NCBI GenBank assembly: GCA_039801085.1
Contig: JBDRTY010000001.1
Coordinates: 695,538-759,537 of the forward strand
Direction of reading: 5' to 3'
DNA: 64,000 bases
Source: a candidate division WOR-3 bacterium
GTDB taxonomy: Bacteria > Hydrothermota > Tepidihabitantia > Tepidihabitantales > Tepidihabitantaceae
Below are positions 9,206 to 17,560 of this stretch, piece after piece. The notes below the pieces were generated by a model. That model was not told where the DNA came from, searched no databases, and worked only from the letters and a program-made list of their open reading frames with translations. Position 1 is the first letter of the stretch, and each line of letters starts with the position of its first letter. Made by a program: the position numbers and the translations under genes.

Positions 9206-10098
9206 TTCTTCCTCCTTCGTGAAGCGAAATAGGCAATATTGCCGACGACGATGAACGCCATGATAGCGAGGTGGGCAGCAGTCTGCGATGACATGGCTTC
9301 GGTGCCGGTGTTGCGCAACTCCCAGTCCATACCTTTATCCTTCATCCGTTTCTCAACCAGCTGTTCGTATTCAGCGGCACCTTTCATTCCGGCAAGCATG
9401 CCGATGAACTGTCCGGAGTTGACATAGGGATAGAAGTCGGCGGCAGAAACGGCGGTGATTCCACAGCTGAGGTTGACGCCGAACTGGACTTGGGCGAAGT
9501 TAATCCAGGACCGGGGCATTGCTGAAGCAGCAATGGACACAAGGATCCCGACATCATCGTAATTTTTGAGATCGCGCATAATTGGCAGACTTTCAGTCGG
9601 ATTGCCATAATAATCGACGGGGAAGACGCGCGTGATGCGTTCTCCCATACCAAGCATTACTGTCAAAAGCGGTGTGGTCCAGCCCCAGAAAACAAAGTCT
9701 TCTCCGTAAATCACAGAATCTTCGTGAGTCTGAGCCCGGGAGTTGAATTCATTTGTTACCTGCTGAATCGCTTCTTCTGCCAGACCCAGCCCATAAACCT
9801 GCATCGCCAAAATTCCCACCCGGCGTTTGATGGTGAATGCATGGCGGAGCAGCGCAATCACCATCGGCTGAAGCTCTGCTCGGGTATCAGGTGTGAAATC
9901 AACTGAAATAACCAGCGCTTTGTTTTCCGGCATGGTATCAATATAATTGAAGAGCTGTGCCACCGGTGTAGAAGCACGGGGCTGAATTCGGAACGGGAAT
10001 ATTAGCGGGACCATGATGACCAGCCAGAGAACAAGATAGATCCAGCGCCGGTCAATTCGCTGCAGGCGGATGAAGATGTTTTCGTGTGCTGAATTCAT
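9202..10098 (-). CDS. Membrane-anchored alpha/beta protein of the four-gene operon (third gene)
   Basis: The protein is 298 residues with one membrane segment near the N-terminus (about 20-37) and one near the C-terminus (about 272-290, followed by RRRKK). Between them lies a soluble domain of ~230 residues that reads as alternating strands and helices: KALVISVDFTPDTRAEL, RVGILAMQ, DVGILVSIAASA. The pattern looks Rossmann-like, but I see no classical nucleotide-binding loop. The positive C-terminal tail suggests that end is cytoplasmic, which would put the central domain outside the inner membrane. Both ends overlap neighbouring genes by 4 nt. The function is unknown. Confidence 0.8.
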   Translation of the reverse strand: MNSAHENIFIRLQRIDRRWIYLVLWLVIMVPLIFPFRIQPRASTPVAQLFNYIDTMPENKALVISVDFTPDTRAELQPMVIALLRHAFTIKRRVGILAMQVYGLGLAEEAIQQVTNEFNSRAQTHEDSVIYGEDFVFWGWTTPLLTVMLGMGERITRVFPVDYYGNPTESLPIMRDLKNYDDVGILVSIAASAMPRSWINFAQVQFGVNLSCGITAVSAADFYPYVNSGQFIGMLAGMKGAAEYEQLVEKRMKDKGMDWELRNTGTEAMSSQTAAHLAIMAFIVVGNIAYFASRRRKK

Positions 10099-10760
10099 TT
10101 ACCACCTCCCAGCCAGCCCCGTTCTATGCCTAGTATAATTTTCAGGGAAGTGGCAAAAATACCCAATTCCACACCGAATAGAATACCCCGTTTGGATGCG
10201 GTGTTTGGAACGGCAAGAATCCATTCGGCGAATGCCGGCAGCTGGTGATGAATGAGTCGTCCGAATGGTACTGCCCCCAGCATAACAATAAAAGCCGCTA
10301 AAAGCAAGAGAGTTGCTTCAAGATTACGGGCGCGGAAGGCACGGTAGGCAGCCGATGCCATAAAGAATGCCAGCAGCGAAAACATTGTGGCAGCAAGCGG
10401 TACCATCATATTGGAATAGAGTGTCTGGATGTGAATGGAAAAACTGCCGAACTTCGTTGGGAGAATACCCGGACGAGTTACATCAATGCCGCCGAACACG
10501 CCGATGATCGCCGTTATGATCAGGGCGATGATCGTAATGTAGCTGTAACCGTAATACTGTGCCCGGCGTTGAATTTTCAGTGTATGATGCTGAACTATTG
10601 ATCCTACCCCCAGTACGAGACTGAAAGCAGCGATGATGCGCTGAACATCATTACGCATGATTTCGTCGGCAGCACGGATCGTCGGATAGGGGACAAAGAA
10701 TGCTAGGGCGCCGAAGATACCCGTGATTAAAACGATTAGCAGGGGAAGGCGGCGTTTCAT
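10095..10760 (-). CDS. Polytopic membrane protein of the four-gene operon (second gene)
   Basis: The 221-residue protein starts with MKRRLP and a hydrophobic segment, followed by about five more membrane spans (roughly 42-60, 73-95, 115-140, 150-170 and 190-210). A basic loop (KIQRRAQYYGY) sits between spans. No family is recognised and there are no obvious catalytic residues. A GAGGA-type site precedes the ATG at 10760. It lies 9 nt after the first gene and overlaps the third by 4 nt, so the four genes are one transcript. Confidence 0.8.
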   Translation of the reverse strand: MKRRLPLLIVLITGIFGALAFFVPYPTIRAADEIMRNDVQRIIAAFSLVLGVGSIVQHHTLKIQRRAQYYGYSYITIIALIITAIIGVFGGIDVTRPGILPTKFGSFSIHIQTLYSNMMVPLAATMFSLLAFFMASAAYRAFRARNLEATLLLLAAFIVMLGAVPFGRLIHHQLPAFAEWILAVPNTASKRGILFGVELGIFATSLKIILGIERGWLGGGK

Positions 10761-10769
10761 GAGTTCCTC

Positions 10770-11855
10770 CTACAACCAGCTCAGGACGGGCAGGCTTAAA
10801 CTTAGGGCAAGAACCGAGAAGGCAAGAATCATCAATACGATCAGCGCCTTAGAATAATCTTGGGCTTTGATACCGCCGAGCAGGACCGGTTCGCGGGAAA
10901 TATAGGCGCTGGCGGCATACAATTCCTCGCCGATCAGGGTATAGTCGCAGGCAGTGATGAAAAAGGGAAGTTGGGCGACCGCATCGGTTCCGGCAATCTG
11001 GATCGCGCCAGTTGCCGCACCAGTTTCAGCAATAATCAGCGATTCAGCCCAGAACATGCCGATTAGAAAATTCGTCGCCGGTTTTTCTCGGGTCATAATG
11101 CCATCAACCGCTGCTGCAAAGGCAAACTGCTGATCCGTAACAAAAAATACGATGTCCTGATGAAAGGCATCGGGTCTGCCGGCAGTGGTATACGCCTCCT
11201 TGACCACCTCACGGGCAACGGTATAGACAATCGGGTCGGCAACAGGGACAATTAGCGGAGTACCAAACTGGGCGGTTTTTTTTGCCACTTCTCCCAATAT
11301 GTTCAGGGAGGCAATAGTTGCGACATCAGCCATTGTGGAAAGTCCGGGGACATATAATGTAGCTCGGCCCATTTCCGTTGCCCGGCCCAGAGCCTCCTCA
11401 ACCGCATCCAGTCCGGCAATACGCCGGATGAAAAGATTTCTATCTTTCTTGGCACGGTCAAAGAAGAAGATGAAAATCAGGCTCAGAATAATGGTGCCCA
11501 GCAATGCCGGCAGAGTGGAGGTGTCAAACCACTGGGGATAAGAATAGGCATAAGCTGAAGGTTGCGAAACTGCCTGTGCTGATTCAGCAACAGCGATAAT
11601 CTGATAGCGGTATTCAATCCGGTTGACTGCAGCATCGTCAATGTAGCGGTTGTTCAGTCTTCCGACGAAAGCGAGTGTATCCCATTTATCTGAATTTCTT
11701 TGCTGACGCAGTACGCGGTAACCGATCAATTCGGGGTCATTTGTATTATCCCAAGTGATGACAATTTTCCCCCCTTCATCGTTAGGAATGTCCCGAGCCT
11801 GCACGTGCTCCGGGGGTAAGATGGTAATTGCTAAAAGTAGTGTCAGGGATAACAT
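10770..11855 (-). CDS. Fibronectin III plus conserved membrane domain protein (first gene of the operon)
   Basis: The 361-residue protein starts with a signal-like helix ending at VQA. A fibronectin type III-like domain follows (about 25-108: KIVITWDN, GYRVLRQQ, YRYQIIAV). Then come a membrane segment (about 115-132), a ~190-residue domain beginning RRIAGLDAVEEALGRATEMGRATLYVPG, and a final membrane helix (about 338-358). The second domain recalls families annotated DUF6754, but that is from memory. Repeated alternation of hydrophobic and small residues (PLIVPVADPIVY, GAATGAIQIAGTDAVAQ) suggests an alpha/beta fold. The ATG lies 7 nt from a -10 box with no ribosome-binding site. It leads the operon. 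Confidence 0.8.
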   Translation of the reverse strand: MLSLTLLLAITILPPEHVQARDIPNDEGGKIVITWDNTNDPELIGYRVLRQQRNSDKWDTLAFVGRLNNRYIDDAAVNRIEYRYQIIAVAESAQAVSQPSAYAYSYPQWFDTSTLPALLGTIILSLIFIFFFDRAKKDRNLFIRRIAGLDAVEEALGRATEMGRATLYVPGLSTMADVATIASLNILGEVAKKTAQFGTPLIVPVADPIVYTVAREVVKEAYTTAGRPDAFHQDIVFFVTDQQFAFAAAVDGIMTREKPATNFLIGMFWAESLIIAETGAATGAIQIAGTDAVAQLPFFITACDYTLIGEELYAASAYISREPVLLGGIKAQDYSKALIVLMILAFSVLALSLSLPVLSWL

Positions 11856-11862
11856 ATACTAT

Positions 11863-11890
11863 ATATTATTTTTACTGGATGAAGAGTCAA
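11863..11890 (-). promoter_or_regulatory. Leaderless promoter of the four-gene membrane operon
   Basis: On the minus strand TTGACT (11890-11885), a 16-nt spacer, TAATAT (11868-11863), then exactly 7 nt to the ATG at 11855. The predicted transcript begins at or next to the A of the start codon. Confidence 0.75.
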
Positions 11891-11916
11891 TGTGGTATAA
11901 CAATTACCGGAATCTG

Positions 11917-12501
11917 TCATCTTGAGATGGGGTTGAGTTCTTGACCCCGTCGAAACGCCAAAATATTTGCTTCCACAAACTGGGGTTTTACCAGTTGTTT
12001 GATCGTCTGGCAATAGAGGTCATCTGGGAATTCCAAAAGCCGAGATACTGCACCGAGCATTACCGTATTCTGAACGCGCGGATTGCCCAAAGTGCAGGCA
12101 GTGTCAAATGCCCGGACAGATAGGGATTTTTGAATCCGGTTTTGAATCCGTTTCACAAGTTTCTGAGGGGCGATTTGCTCCACCAGTCCCAGCTGGACTG
12201 GCAGAGGAGCAATAGTAAGCGGATCGTATATCAGCCAGCCAGCAGGGGCGAGGAAATGAAGGTAACGCACTGCCTCAAGGAGTTCGAAGGCGACAATTAT
12301 ATCTGCCGTGCCTTCTTCAATTAATGGTGAGTGGATTTTTTTCCCCCAGCGGATATGGCTGGTAACACTGCCCCCCCGCTGCGCCATGCCATGAACTTCG
12401 CTTTTTTTGACATCCAGTCCGGCAGTAAGCGCCAGCTGGGCAAGAATATCCGAAAAAAGCAGTACACCTTGACCGCCTACGCCACATACCAGCAGGTTCA
12501 C
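11917..12501 (-). CDS. iorB: Indolepyruvate:ferredoxin oxidoreductase, beta subunit
   Basis: The 194-residue gamma-type domain of 2-oxoacid:ferredoxin oxidoreductases. It opens with GVGGQGVLLFSDIL and carries KKSEVHGMAQRGGSV, both hallmark segments of IorB. With IorA it oxidatively decarboxylates aryl pyruvates from aromatic amino acids to aryl-acetyl-CoA while reducing ferredoxin, and it can run in reverse. The ATG overlaps the iorA stop by 4 nt, so the two are made together in the cytoplasm. It indicates ferredoxin-based anaerobic amino-acid metabolism. Confidence 0.93.
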   Translation of the reverse strand: MNLLVCGVGGQGVLLFSDILAQLALTAGLDVKKSEVHGMAQRGGSVTSHIRWGKKIHSPLIEEGTADIIVAFELLEAVRYLHFLAPAGWLIYDPLTIAPLPVQLGLVEQIAPQKLVKRIQNRIQKSLSVRAFDTACTLGNPRVQNTVMLGAVSRLLEFPDDLYCQTIKQLVKPQFVEANILAFRRGQELNPISR

Positions 12502-14216
12502 AATATTGCTCCTTTAGGGCAGATTTCGGCGCACATGCCACATCCGATACACGCGGTGGAGATAATGAACGCTTTTTCCTTTTCAAAGGAGAGTGCCGGA
12601 CAGCCCAATGCCAAGCAGCTCCGGCAGCCGCTGCAGGTTTCAGCGTCAACCTTTTTAGGTGCTCCGGGGCGGGCGCTGATCAGGGCACAGCTGCGCTGGG
12701 ATATGATGACAGCAGGTTTTTTGATGTTAAGCAGCCGGCGGATAGTATTTCTGGTTTCTTTGATCAGGTAAGGGTCCACCCGTACGACTTCGTTTATTCC
12801 GCATGCCCGGCAGAATTGTTCAAGATCAATCGCTACGGTTTCCTTGCCCATTAGTGTTCTGCCGGTGCCAGGGTGGTCCTGATGTCCAGTCATGCCGGTA
12901 GTGCGATTGTCGGCAATGATAGTGATGACATTGGATTGATTGTACACGACATTCAAGAGTCCGGTGATGCCAGAGTGAAAGAATGTTGAATCGCCAATTA
13001 CTGCAATCCGGGAACGAGGGTCTTGGTTTGCAAGCACTTTGTCGACACCATGAGCGAAGGTAATTGAAGCACCCATATCAATACAGGTATCAAGTGCGTT
13101 GTGGGGGGAAAGTGCGCCTAAAGTGTAGCAGCCGATATCGCCACCTATAATAATATTTTGTCTCTGGAGGGCATAAAACAGACCGAGATGTGGACAGCCG
13201 GGACAGAGTGCCGGTGGACGGTTGGGAAGGTCAATTTCTGCCTTGTGTTCTGAACTTTGCTGGCCAAAAGCGGCACGGATAATAGCGGGTGTGAGTTCAC
13301 CGGTACGGGGCAGGGTATCTTTTCCGGTTACAGTTAGTCCCAGTGCCCGGACTTGAAGTTCAATGAAAGGGTCCACCTCTTCAATTACTGCCAGCTGGCG
13401 GACCCTTCCGGCAAACTGACGGACAAGTTCAGCTGGAAACGGATATACCATTCCCAGTTTAAGAAACGAGGCATCTGGAAATACTTCCCGAGCGTACTGA
13501 TAAGCAACACCATCGCAGACGATGCCCAGTTCCGGATTGCCCCATTCGATCCGGTTGAGAGGCGTCTTTTCAGTGAATGCCTGAAGACGGTCAAGCCGGA
13601 GAACCAATTCCCGATGCCGCAACCGGGCAAATGCAGGCAGTAGCACTGTTTTCTGCAGTTGTTTTTCATAATTCGGCGGGGCAGTTTCCGTGCGGTCTTC
13701 CAGCCCGACAACCGATGCGGAATGGGCAATTCGTGTAGTCAAGCGGAGCAGGACGGGAATATCAAATTGTTCTGATATGATGTAAGCAGCTTTAATGAAA
13801 TCTTTTGCTTCCTGACTGTCAGCGGGGCAGAGTACCGGTATCTTCGCCATCAATCCGTAGAAACGATTGTCCTGTTCGTTCTGCGAAGAATGCATTCCCG
13901 GATCATCGGCAGTAACGATCACCAGTCCTCCGCGAACGCCGATGTAGGCAGCAGAGAAAAGCGGGTCGGCAGCGACATTGAGTCCTACATGTTTCATTAC
14001 TGCCAGACTGCGGGCACCGGCAAGTGAGGCTCCTATGGCTGCTTCCAGCGCGACTTTTTCATTTACTGACCATTCACAGTAGACATCCGGATATGTAGCA
14101 AGTGACTCAAGAATTTCAGTGGATGGAGTACCCGGATAGGCAGCGGCAAAGCGGCAACCTGCTTCCCAGGCTCCACGAGCAACCGCTTCATCTCCGGTGA
14201 GTAATGCGCGATTCAT
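12498..14216 (-). CDS. iorA: Indolepyruvate:ferredoxin oxidoreductase, alpha subunit
   Basis: The 572-residue subunit has an N-terminal pyrimidine-binding domain (LLTGDEAVARGAWEAG, AYPGTPSTEI), a central TPP domain (CPGCPHLGLFYAL, GDIGCYTLG, IGDSTFFHSG), and a C-terminal ferredoxin module. The module has two [4Fe-4S] motifs: CSGCRSCLALGCP and CIGCGMCAEICP. The length is normal. It is the first gene of iorAB, with its ATG 12 nt past a -10 box and no ribosome-binding site. It is divergent from the lipoprotein/V-ATPase operon; the two -35 boxes are only 20 bp apart, so the units could be co-regulated. Confidence 0.95.
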   Translation of the reverse strand: MNRALLTGDEAVARGAWEAGCRFAAAYPGTPSTEILESLATYPDVYCEWSVNEKVALEAAIGASLAGARSLAVMKHVGLNVAADPLFSAAYIGVRGGLVIVTADDPGMHSSQNEQDNRFYGLMAKIPVLCPADSQEAKDFIKAAYIISEQFDIPVLLRLTTRIAHSASVVGLEDRTETAPPNYEKQLQKTVLLPAFARLRHRELVLRLDRLQAFTEKTPLNRIEWGNPELGIVCDGVAYQYAREVFPDASFLKLGMVYPFPAELVRQFAGRVRQLAVIEEVDPFIELQVRALGLTVTGKDTLPRTGELTPAIIRAAFGQQSSEHKAEIDLPNRPPALCPGCPHLGLFYALQRQNIIIGGDIGCYTLGALSPHNALDTCIDMGASITFAHGVDKVLANQDPRSRIAVIGDSTFFHSGITGLLNVVYNQSNVITIIADNRTTGMTGHQDHPGTGRTLMGKETVAIDLEQFCRACGINEVVRVDPYLIKETRNTIRRLLNIKKPAVIISQRSCALISARPGAPKKVDAETCSGCRSCLALGCPALSFEKEKAFIISTACIGCGMCAEICPKGAIL

Positions 14217-14228
14217 AATTAGTTATTC

Positions 14229-14256
14229 ACAATAAATGAAAGAATGCCGATGTCAA
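14229..14256 (-). promoter_or_regulatory. Promoter of iorAB
   Basis: On the minus strand TTGACA (14256-14251), a 16-nt spacer, TATTGT (14234-14229), then 12 nt to the ATG at 14216. The expected leader is only about 5 nt. Confidence 0.65.
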
Positions 14257-14276
14257 ATTAAATCAGTTTAAAAAAT

Positions 14277-14304
14277 TTGACACGAGAATGTACGGCAGTA
14301 TAAT
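14277..14304 (+). promoter_or_regulatory. Consensus promoter of the lipoprotein/V-ATPase operon
   Basis: TTGACA (14277-14282), a 16-nt spacer, TATAAT (14299-14304): both hexamers are perfect. The predicted start near 14311 leaves a leader of about 30 nt with AAAGGAG before the ATG at 14343. Confidence 0.85.
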
Positions 14305-14342
14305 TTTGCAAATTTTAATAATTTTCAGTAAAGGAGTACCCG

Positions 14343-14978
14343 ATGGAAGGAAAATTGAGAAGTCTGATTATTTTTGTAGTTGTTCTTCTTTTGTTTGGCT
14401 GCGGTAGTAGGAAGGAAAAGGTTACCGGCGGTTTCAGTGCCGATGTGGAGTCGCTTGTAGTGTTTAACAATGTTGCTGTTATGGAAAGAACCGGGCCATA
14501 CAAAGATATCGGTGGGGCAATAGCAGATTTGATGTCTCGGCTTCAACGGTACAATGTTCCTGTTGCCGGTAAACCCTTTGCAATCTACTATAACGATCCT
14601 ACAGAAGTATCTCCGGAGAGTCTGAGCTGGGCAGTTTGTGTGCCGTTGAATACAAATGCAAATGTCGATTCTGGCTCTGGGATAAAAACAGTTAATTTGC
14701 CGCGATCGCTCTTCGCATATACTATTCATTCGGGGGGATATGTAGATATAGCTCAAAAATATGATCGGCTGGCAGACTGGATTGAGGAACACGGATTAAT
14801 GATTGCCGGACCGGCACTGGAGTTCTGGCTTTCAGATGGTGACGTACCGACAGAATCCATGCGGATCAAGCTCGGTTTTATTGTTGCCGCTGCACCCGAA
14901 ATTGAGGAAGATGAGACCGAAGAACTTGAATATCAGGAAGAGGAAGATACTTCTGCAGAAACAATTCCAGGAAGGTGA
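14343..14978 (+). CDS. Lipoprotein with GyrI-like effector-binding domain
   Basis: The 211-residue product has a lipoprotein signal peptide (LLLFGC, Cys20). It is followed by a GyrI/AraC-effector-binding-like domain (about 30-185): VVFNNVAVMERTGPYKDIGGAIADL, AIYYNDP, AYTIHSGGY, YDRLADWIEEHGL. These are small-molecule-binding folds; an envelope-anchored form might sense or carry a ligand. The C-terminus is a very acidic tail (EIEEDETEELEYQEEED). AAAGGAG lies 6 nt before the ATG. It is followed 53 nt later by V-ATPase genes on the same strand with no visible terminator, so it is probably co-transcribed. The ligand is unknown. Confidence 0.8.
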   Translation: MEGKLRSLIIFVVVLLLFGCGSRKEKVTGGFSADVESLVVFNNVAVMERTGPYKDIGGAIADLMSRLQRYNVPVAGKPFAIYYNDPTEVSPESLSWAVCVPLNTNANVDSGSGIKTVNLPRSLFAYTIHSGGYVDIAQKYDRLADWIEEHGLMIAGPALEFWLSDGDVPTESMRIKLGFIVAAAPEIEEDETEELEYQEEEDTSAETIPGR

Positions 14979-15012
14979 TGTCCATAAACGCACCTGGTTC
15001 AGGTTGCAAACT

Positions 15013-15028
15013 GCTGTAATGTTACAGC
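15013..15028. promoter_or_regulatory. Perfect 16-bp palindrome before the V-ATPase genes
   Basis: GCTGTAA-TG-TTACAGC, 7-bp arms around 2 nt, ending 3 nt before the ATG of the H-like subunit. It occupies the place where a Shine-Dalgarno sequence would lie, and none is present. It could be an operator; chance is not excluded. Confidence 0.35.
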
Positions 15029-15031
15029 TGT

Positions 15032-15352
15032 ATGGCAACTGATTTCCTTATCGAACTGCAGCAGGCAGAAGCAGAGGCAAAAAAACTGATTGAGTTAGCA
15101 GAGACCGAAAAAAAGCAGATGGTGGAGACAGCAGAAGCGGATGCTCGACAACGTTTGAATGAATTTCGAGTTCATCTGCAGGGGAGGCTGGAACAGGCAG
15201 TTCAACAAGCAAAGGCAGAAGCACAGCACATTGTCGAGGCTGCAGTTACAGATGCCCAGAAGAAGTGCCAGGAATTTGATAATCTGCCGGCGGAACGGGT
15301 CCATCAGGCTGAGGAACTGCTTAAAAGAAAGTTTTTCGAGCAATGGCAATAG
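15032..15352 (+). CDS. V/A-type ATPase peripheral-stalk subunit, H/G-like
   Basis: The 106-residue product is predicted to be almost entirely coiled coil: long runs of Ala, Glu, Gln and Lys such as LQQAEAEAKKLIELAETEKKQ and AKAEAQHIVEAAVTDAQKK. Position directly before subunit I and this composition match the short H (AhaH/VatG) subunit, which pairs with subunit E to form the peripheral stalk. The ATG has no ribosome-binding site. Its end overlaps the subunit I start by 10 nt. Assignment rests mainly on gene order and coiled-coil character. Confidence 0.75.
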   Translation: MATDFLIELQQAEAEAKKLIELAETEKKQMVETAEADARQRLNEFRVHLQGRLEQAVQQAKAEAQHIVEAAVTDAQKKCQEFDNLPAERVHQAEELLKRKFFEQWQ

Positions 15353-17550
15353 ACCAAGTGAGTAAATTTGTCATTGCCGTTCATCAGAAGAATCAGGAGG
15401 AATTTCTTATCCGGTTGCAACGTCTTGGGGTATTCCACATCACCCGCCGTGATCAGATGGAAAGTCAGCAGCCGGATCGGGATCTTGTCCGGCTCCTAGG
15501 TACAATTGAGAACCTAAAGGCGGGTGCCGGGAAACGAGTTCCGGCGCGAATCAGCCTCTCACGTGAGGAATACGAACAGCTGGTTACCGCATATGATGTT
15601 CGTCCAACAATAGAGAAAATTGAATCATTAATTCAACGGAAAAGCGAACTGCTTGCCCGAGAGCGTATAATAGTGGAAGAGATCCGTCGGCTTTTGCCTT
15701 GGGTTAATCTTGAGTGCGCTCCTGCCGAACTGCTGAAATATGGCGATATCCGGTTTGTCTTCGCTCGGTTCTCGGACCGGGAAACTTTTGATGAGATTCA
15801 AAAAATAGTTTCTGATAAGCCGGTGGTATTTCAGATAATTAGTGAAGATGAATCCGGAATCTACGTCTTGGTTGCGTTTTCGGCAGATTATGAGCCAGAT
15901 CTGATGTCCGAGCTGGCAGGGGTCAACTGGCAGAGTGAGAATCTGAGTGGACTTGACCGCACCCCCGCTGAAGTTATTAAAGAGCTGCAGTCGGTTCAGA
16001 TTCAGCTTCAGAAAGAGCTGGAAAATATCCAGCAGGATCTGGAACGGCTGGCCACGGAATTGCCTAGATTGAAAGCCAAGGCAGATGCACTGATTAACGA
16101 GCTTAAACGCCGCGAGGTAGAGAATCAGATTCCTAAAACTGAGTGCACAATTCTCCTTTACGGCTGGCTCCGGAACCGGGATATTCCCAGACTTCAGAGA
16201 CTTGTGGAAGAATTTGGAGTGGCGGCAATGATACCAGTGGAACCGGAGCCGCAGGAGCAGCCACCCGTTGCACTGGTTAACCGGAGATTATGGCGGCCGT
16301 TTGAACTCGTGCTTGAAATGTATCAGCTGCCTCTGCCGGATGAGCTGGATCCAACTTGGCTCATTGCACCATTCTTCGGTATTTTCTTCGGTCTCTGTAT
16401 TACCGATGCGGGCTACGGTCTAGTACTGGCGGCGCTGACTCTTTTACTGATGCGCCGTTTGGGTTTCAGCAACAAGCTTCTGGGGATGATTCTGATTGGT
16501 GCCGTACTCACAATTCCCGCTGGAGCTATGGTGGGGGGATGGTTTGGTGATTTGCCAGATCGGTTGGGTGTAAGCTGGTTGGCAGCTTTCAAGAACCGGC
16601 TGATGTGGTTTGATCCAATGAAGGAACCCCTGAAGTTTTTTCTTATCTCAATTGCATTAGGTTATATTCAGTTGAATGCGGGTATTTTGTTTGAAATTGC
16701 TGACTGTCTGCGGCGGAAACAGTTTGGGGAAGGTTTCTTGGGACAGCTGCCATGGTTTGTGCTGCTGAATGGAATCGTAGTACGTCTGCTTGCGGGTAGA
16801 TCACTGCCCTCTTATTTAAACTCAATCTTGATGGTATTGATTCTGCTTGCAGTCGCCGCAATTATTGTTTTCACCCAGAGGGAGCGTGAGACGCTGATTT
16901 CGCAGTGGCTCTGGTATGGTTTGATCAGTGCTCTGCTGATATACTTCGCCCAGAGGCTTAACTGGTTGAGTGCAGAGTTTGCATGCGTACGCTGGGTCGT
17001 ATTGGGAATCTTTATCCTCGTGCTCGGTTATGCCGCTGCGACGGTATCTATGCACCGGTGCTGGAACTTGAAGCGCATACTTTTGGGTATACTTACTCTT
17101 ATTGGCCTGGCGATTTATCTTTTTAAAATCATGCCAGCTTTTGTCCCCGGGCTTTTGGGTTTGCTTTTTTATTTTGCTGCCCCCAGTGGTCAACGACTGC
17201 TGGCAAAGTTTGTCTGGGGTGGTTATGCGCTTTACAGCGCCACCAGTTACATCGGGGTAGTTCTTTCTTACATCCGCTTGATGGCTCTTGGTATGTGTAC
17301 AGGAGGTGTGGCAATGGCGATTAATGTCATCGCCTGGATGGTTCTGTCGATTCCGATAATTGGGCCGGTTCTGGCACTGATTGTGCTGTTAATCGGCCAT
17401 GGATACAATATTGCAGTCAATGTGCTGGGCGCATTTGTTCATTCCCTCCGTCTGCAGTATGTTGAGTTTTTTCCCCGTTTCTACACTGGCGGAGGAGAAC
17501 CCTTCAAGCCATTTCGTGAAGTCAATGAGTTTGTAGTGTTGAAATCATAA
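15343..17550 (+). CDS. ntpI: V/A-type ATPase subunit I (a-type membrane subunit)
   Basis: The 735-residue stator subunit provides the ion half-channels. The N-terminal ~330 residues are cytoplasmic with coiled coils (KELQSVQIQLQKELENIQQDLERL). The C-terminal half has seven to eight membrane segments beginning at WLIAPFFGIFFGLCITDAGYG. A conserved region near the end (LSYIRLMALGMCTGGVAMAINVIAW) contains the arginine expected to face the rotor carboxylate. The C-terminal RLQYVEFFPRFYTGGGEPFKPF is a family signature. It overlaps the H-like gene by 10 nt and is followed by K after a strong AAGGAGG. Confidence 0.93.
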   Translation: MAIDQVSKFVIAVHQKNQEEFLIRLQRLGVFHITRRDQMESQQPDRDLVRLLGTIENLKAGAGKRVPARISLSREEYEQLVTAYDVRPTIEKIESLIQRKSELLARERIIVEEIRRLLPWVNLECAPAELLKYGDIRFVFARFSDRETFDEIQKIVSDKPVVFQIISEDESGIYVLVAFSADYEPDLMSELAGVNWQSENLSGLDRTPAEVIKELQSVQIQLQKELENIQQDLERLATELPRLKAKADALINELKRREVENQIPKTECTILLYGWLRNRDIPRLQRLVEEFGVAAMIPVEPEPQEQPPVALVNRRLWRPFELVLEMYQLPLPDELDPTWLIAPFFGIFFGLCITDAGYGLVLAALTLLLMRRLGFSNKLLGMILIGAVLTIPAGAMVGGWFGDLPDRLGVSWLAAFKNRLMWFDPMKEPLKFFLISIALGYIQLNAGILFEIADCLRRKQFGEGFLGQLPWFVLLNGIVVRLLAGRSLPSYLNSILMVLILLAVAAIIVFTQRERETLISQWLWYGLISALLIYFAQRLNWLSAEFACVRWVVLGIFILVLGYAAATVSMHRCWNLKRILLGILTLIGLAIYLFKIMPAFVPGLLGLLFYFAAPSGQRLLAKFVWGGYALYSATSYIGVVLSYIRLMALGMCTGGVAMAINVIAWMVLSIPIIGPVLALIVLLIGHGYNIAVNVLGAFVHSLRLQYVEFFPRFYTGGGEPFKPFREVNEFVVLKS

Positions 17551-17560
17551 GGAGGAGTCA

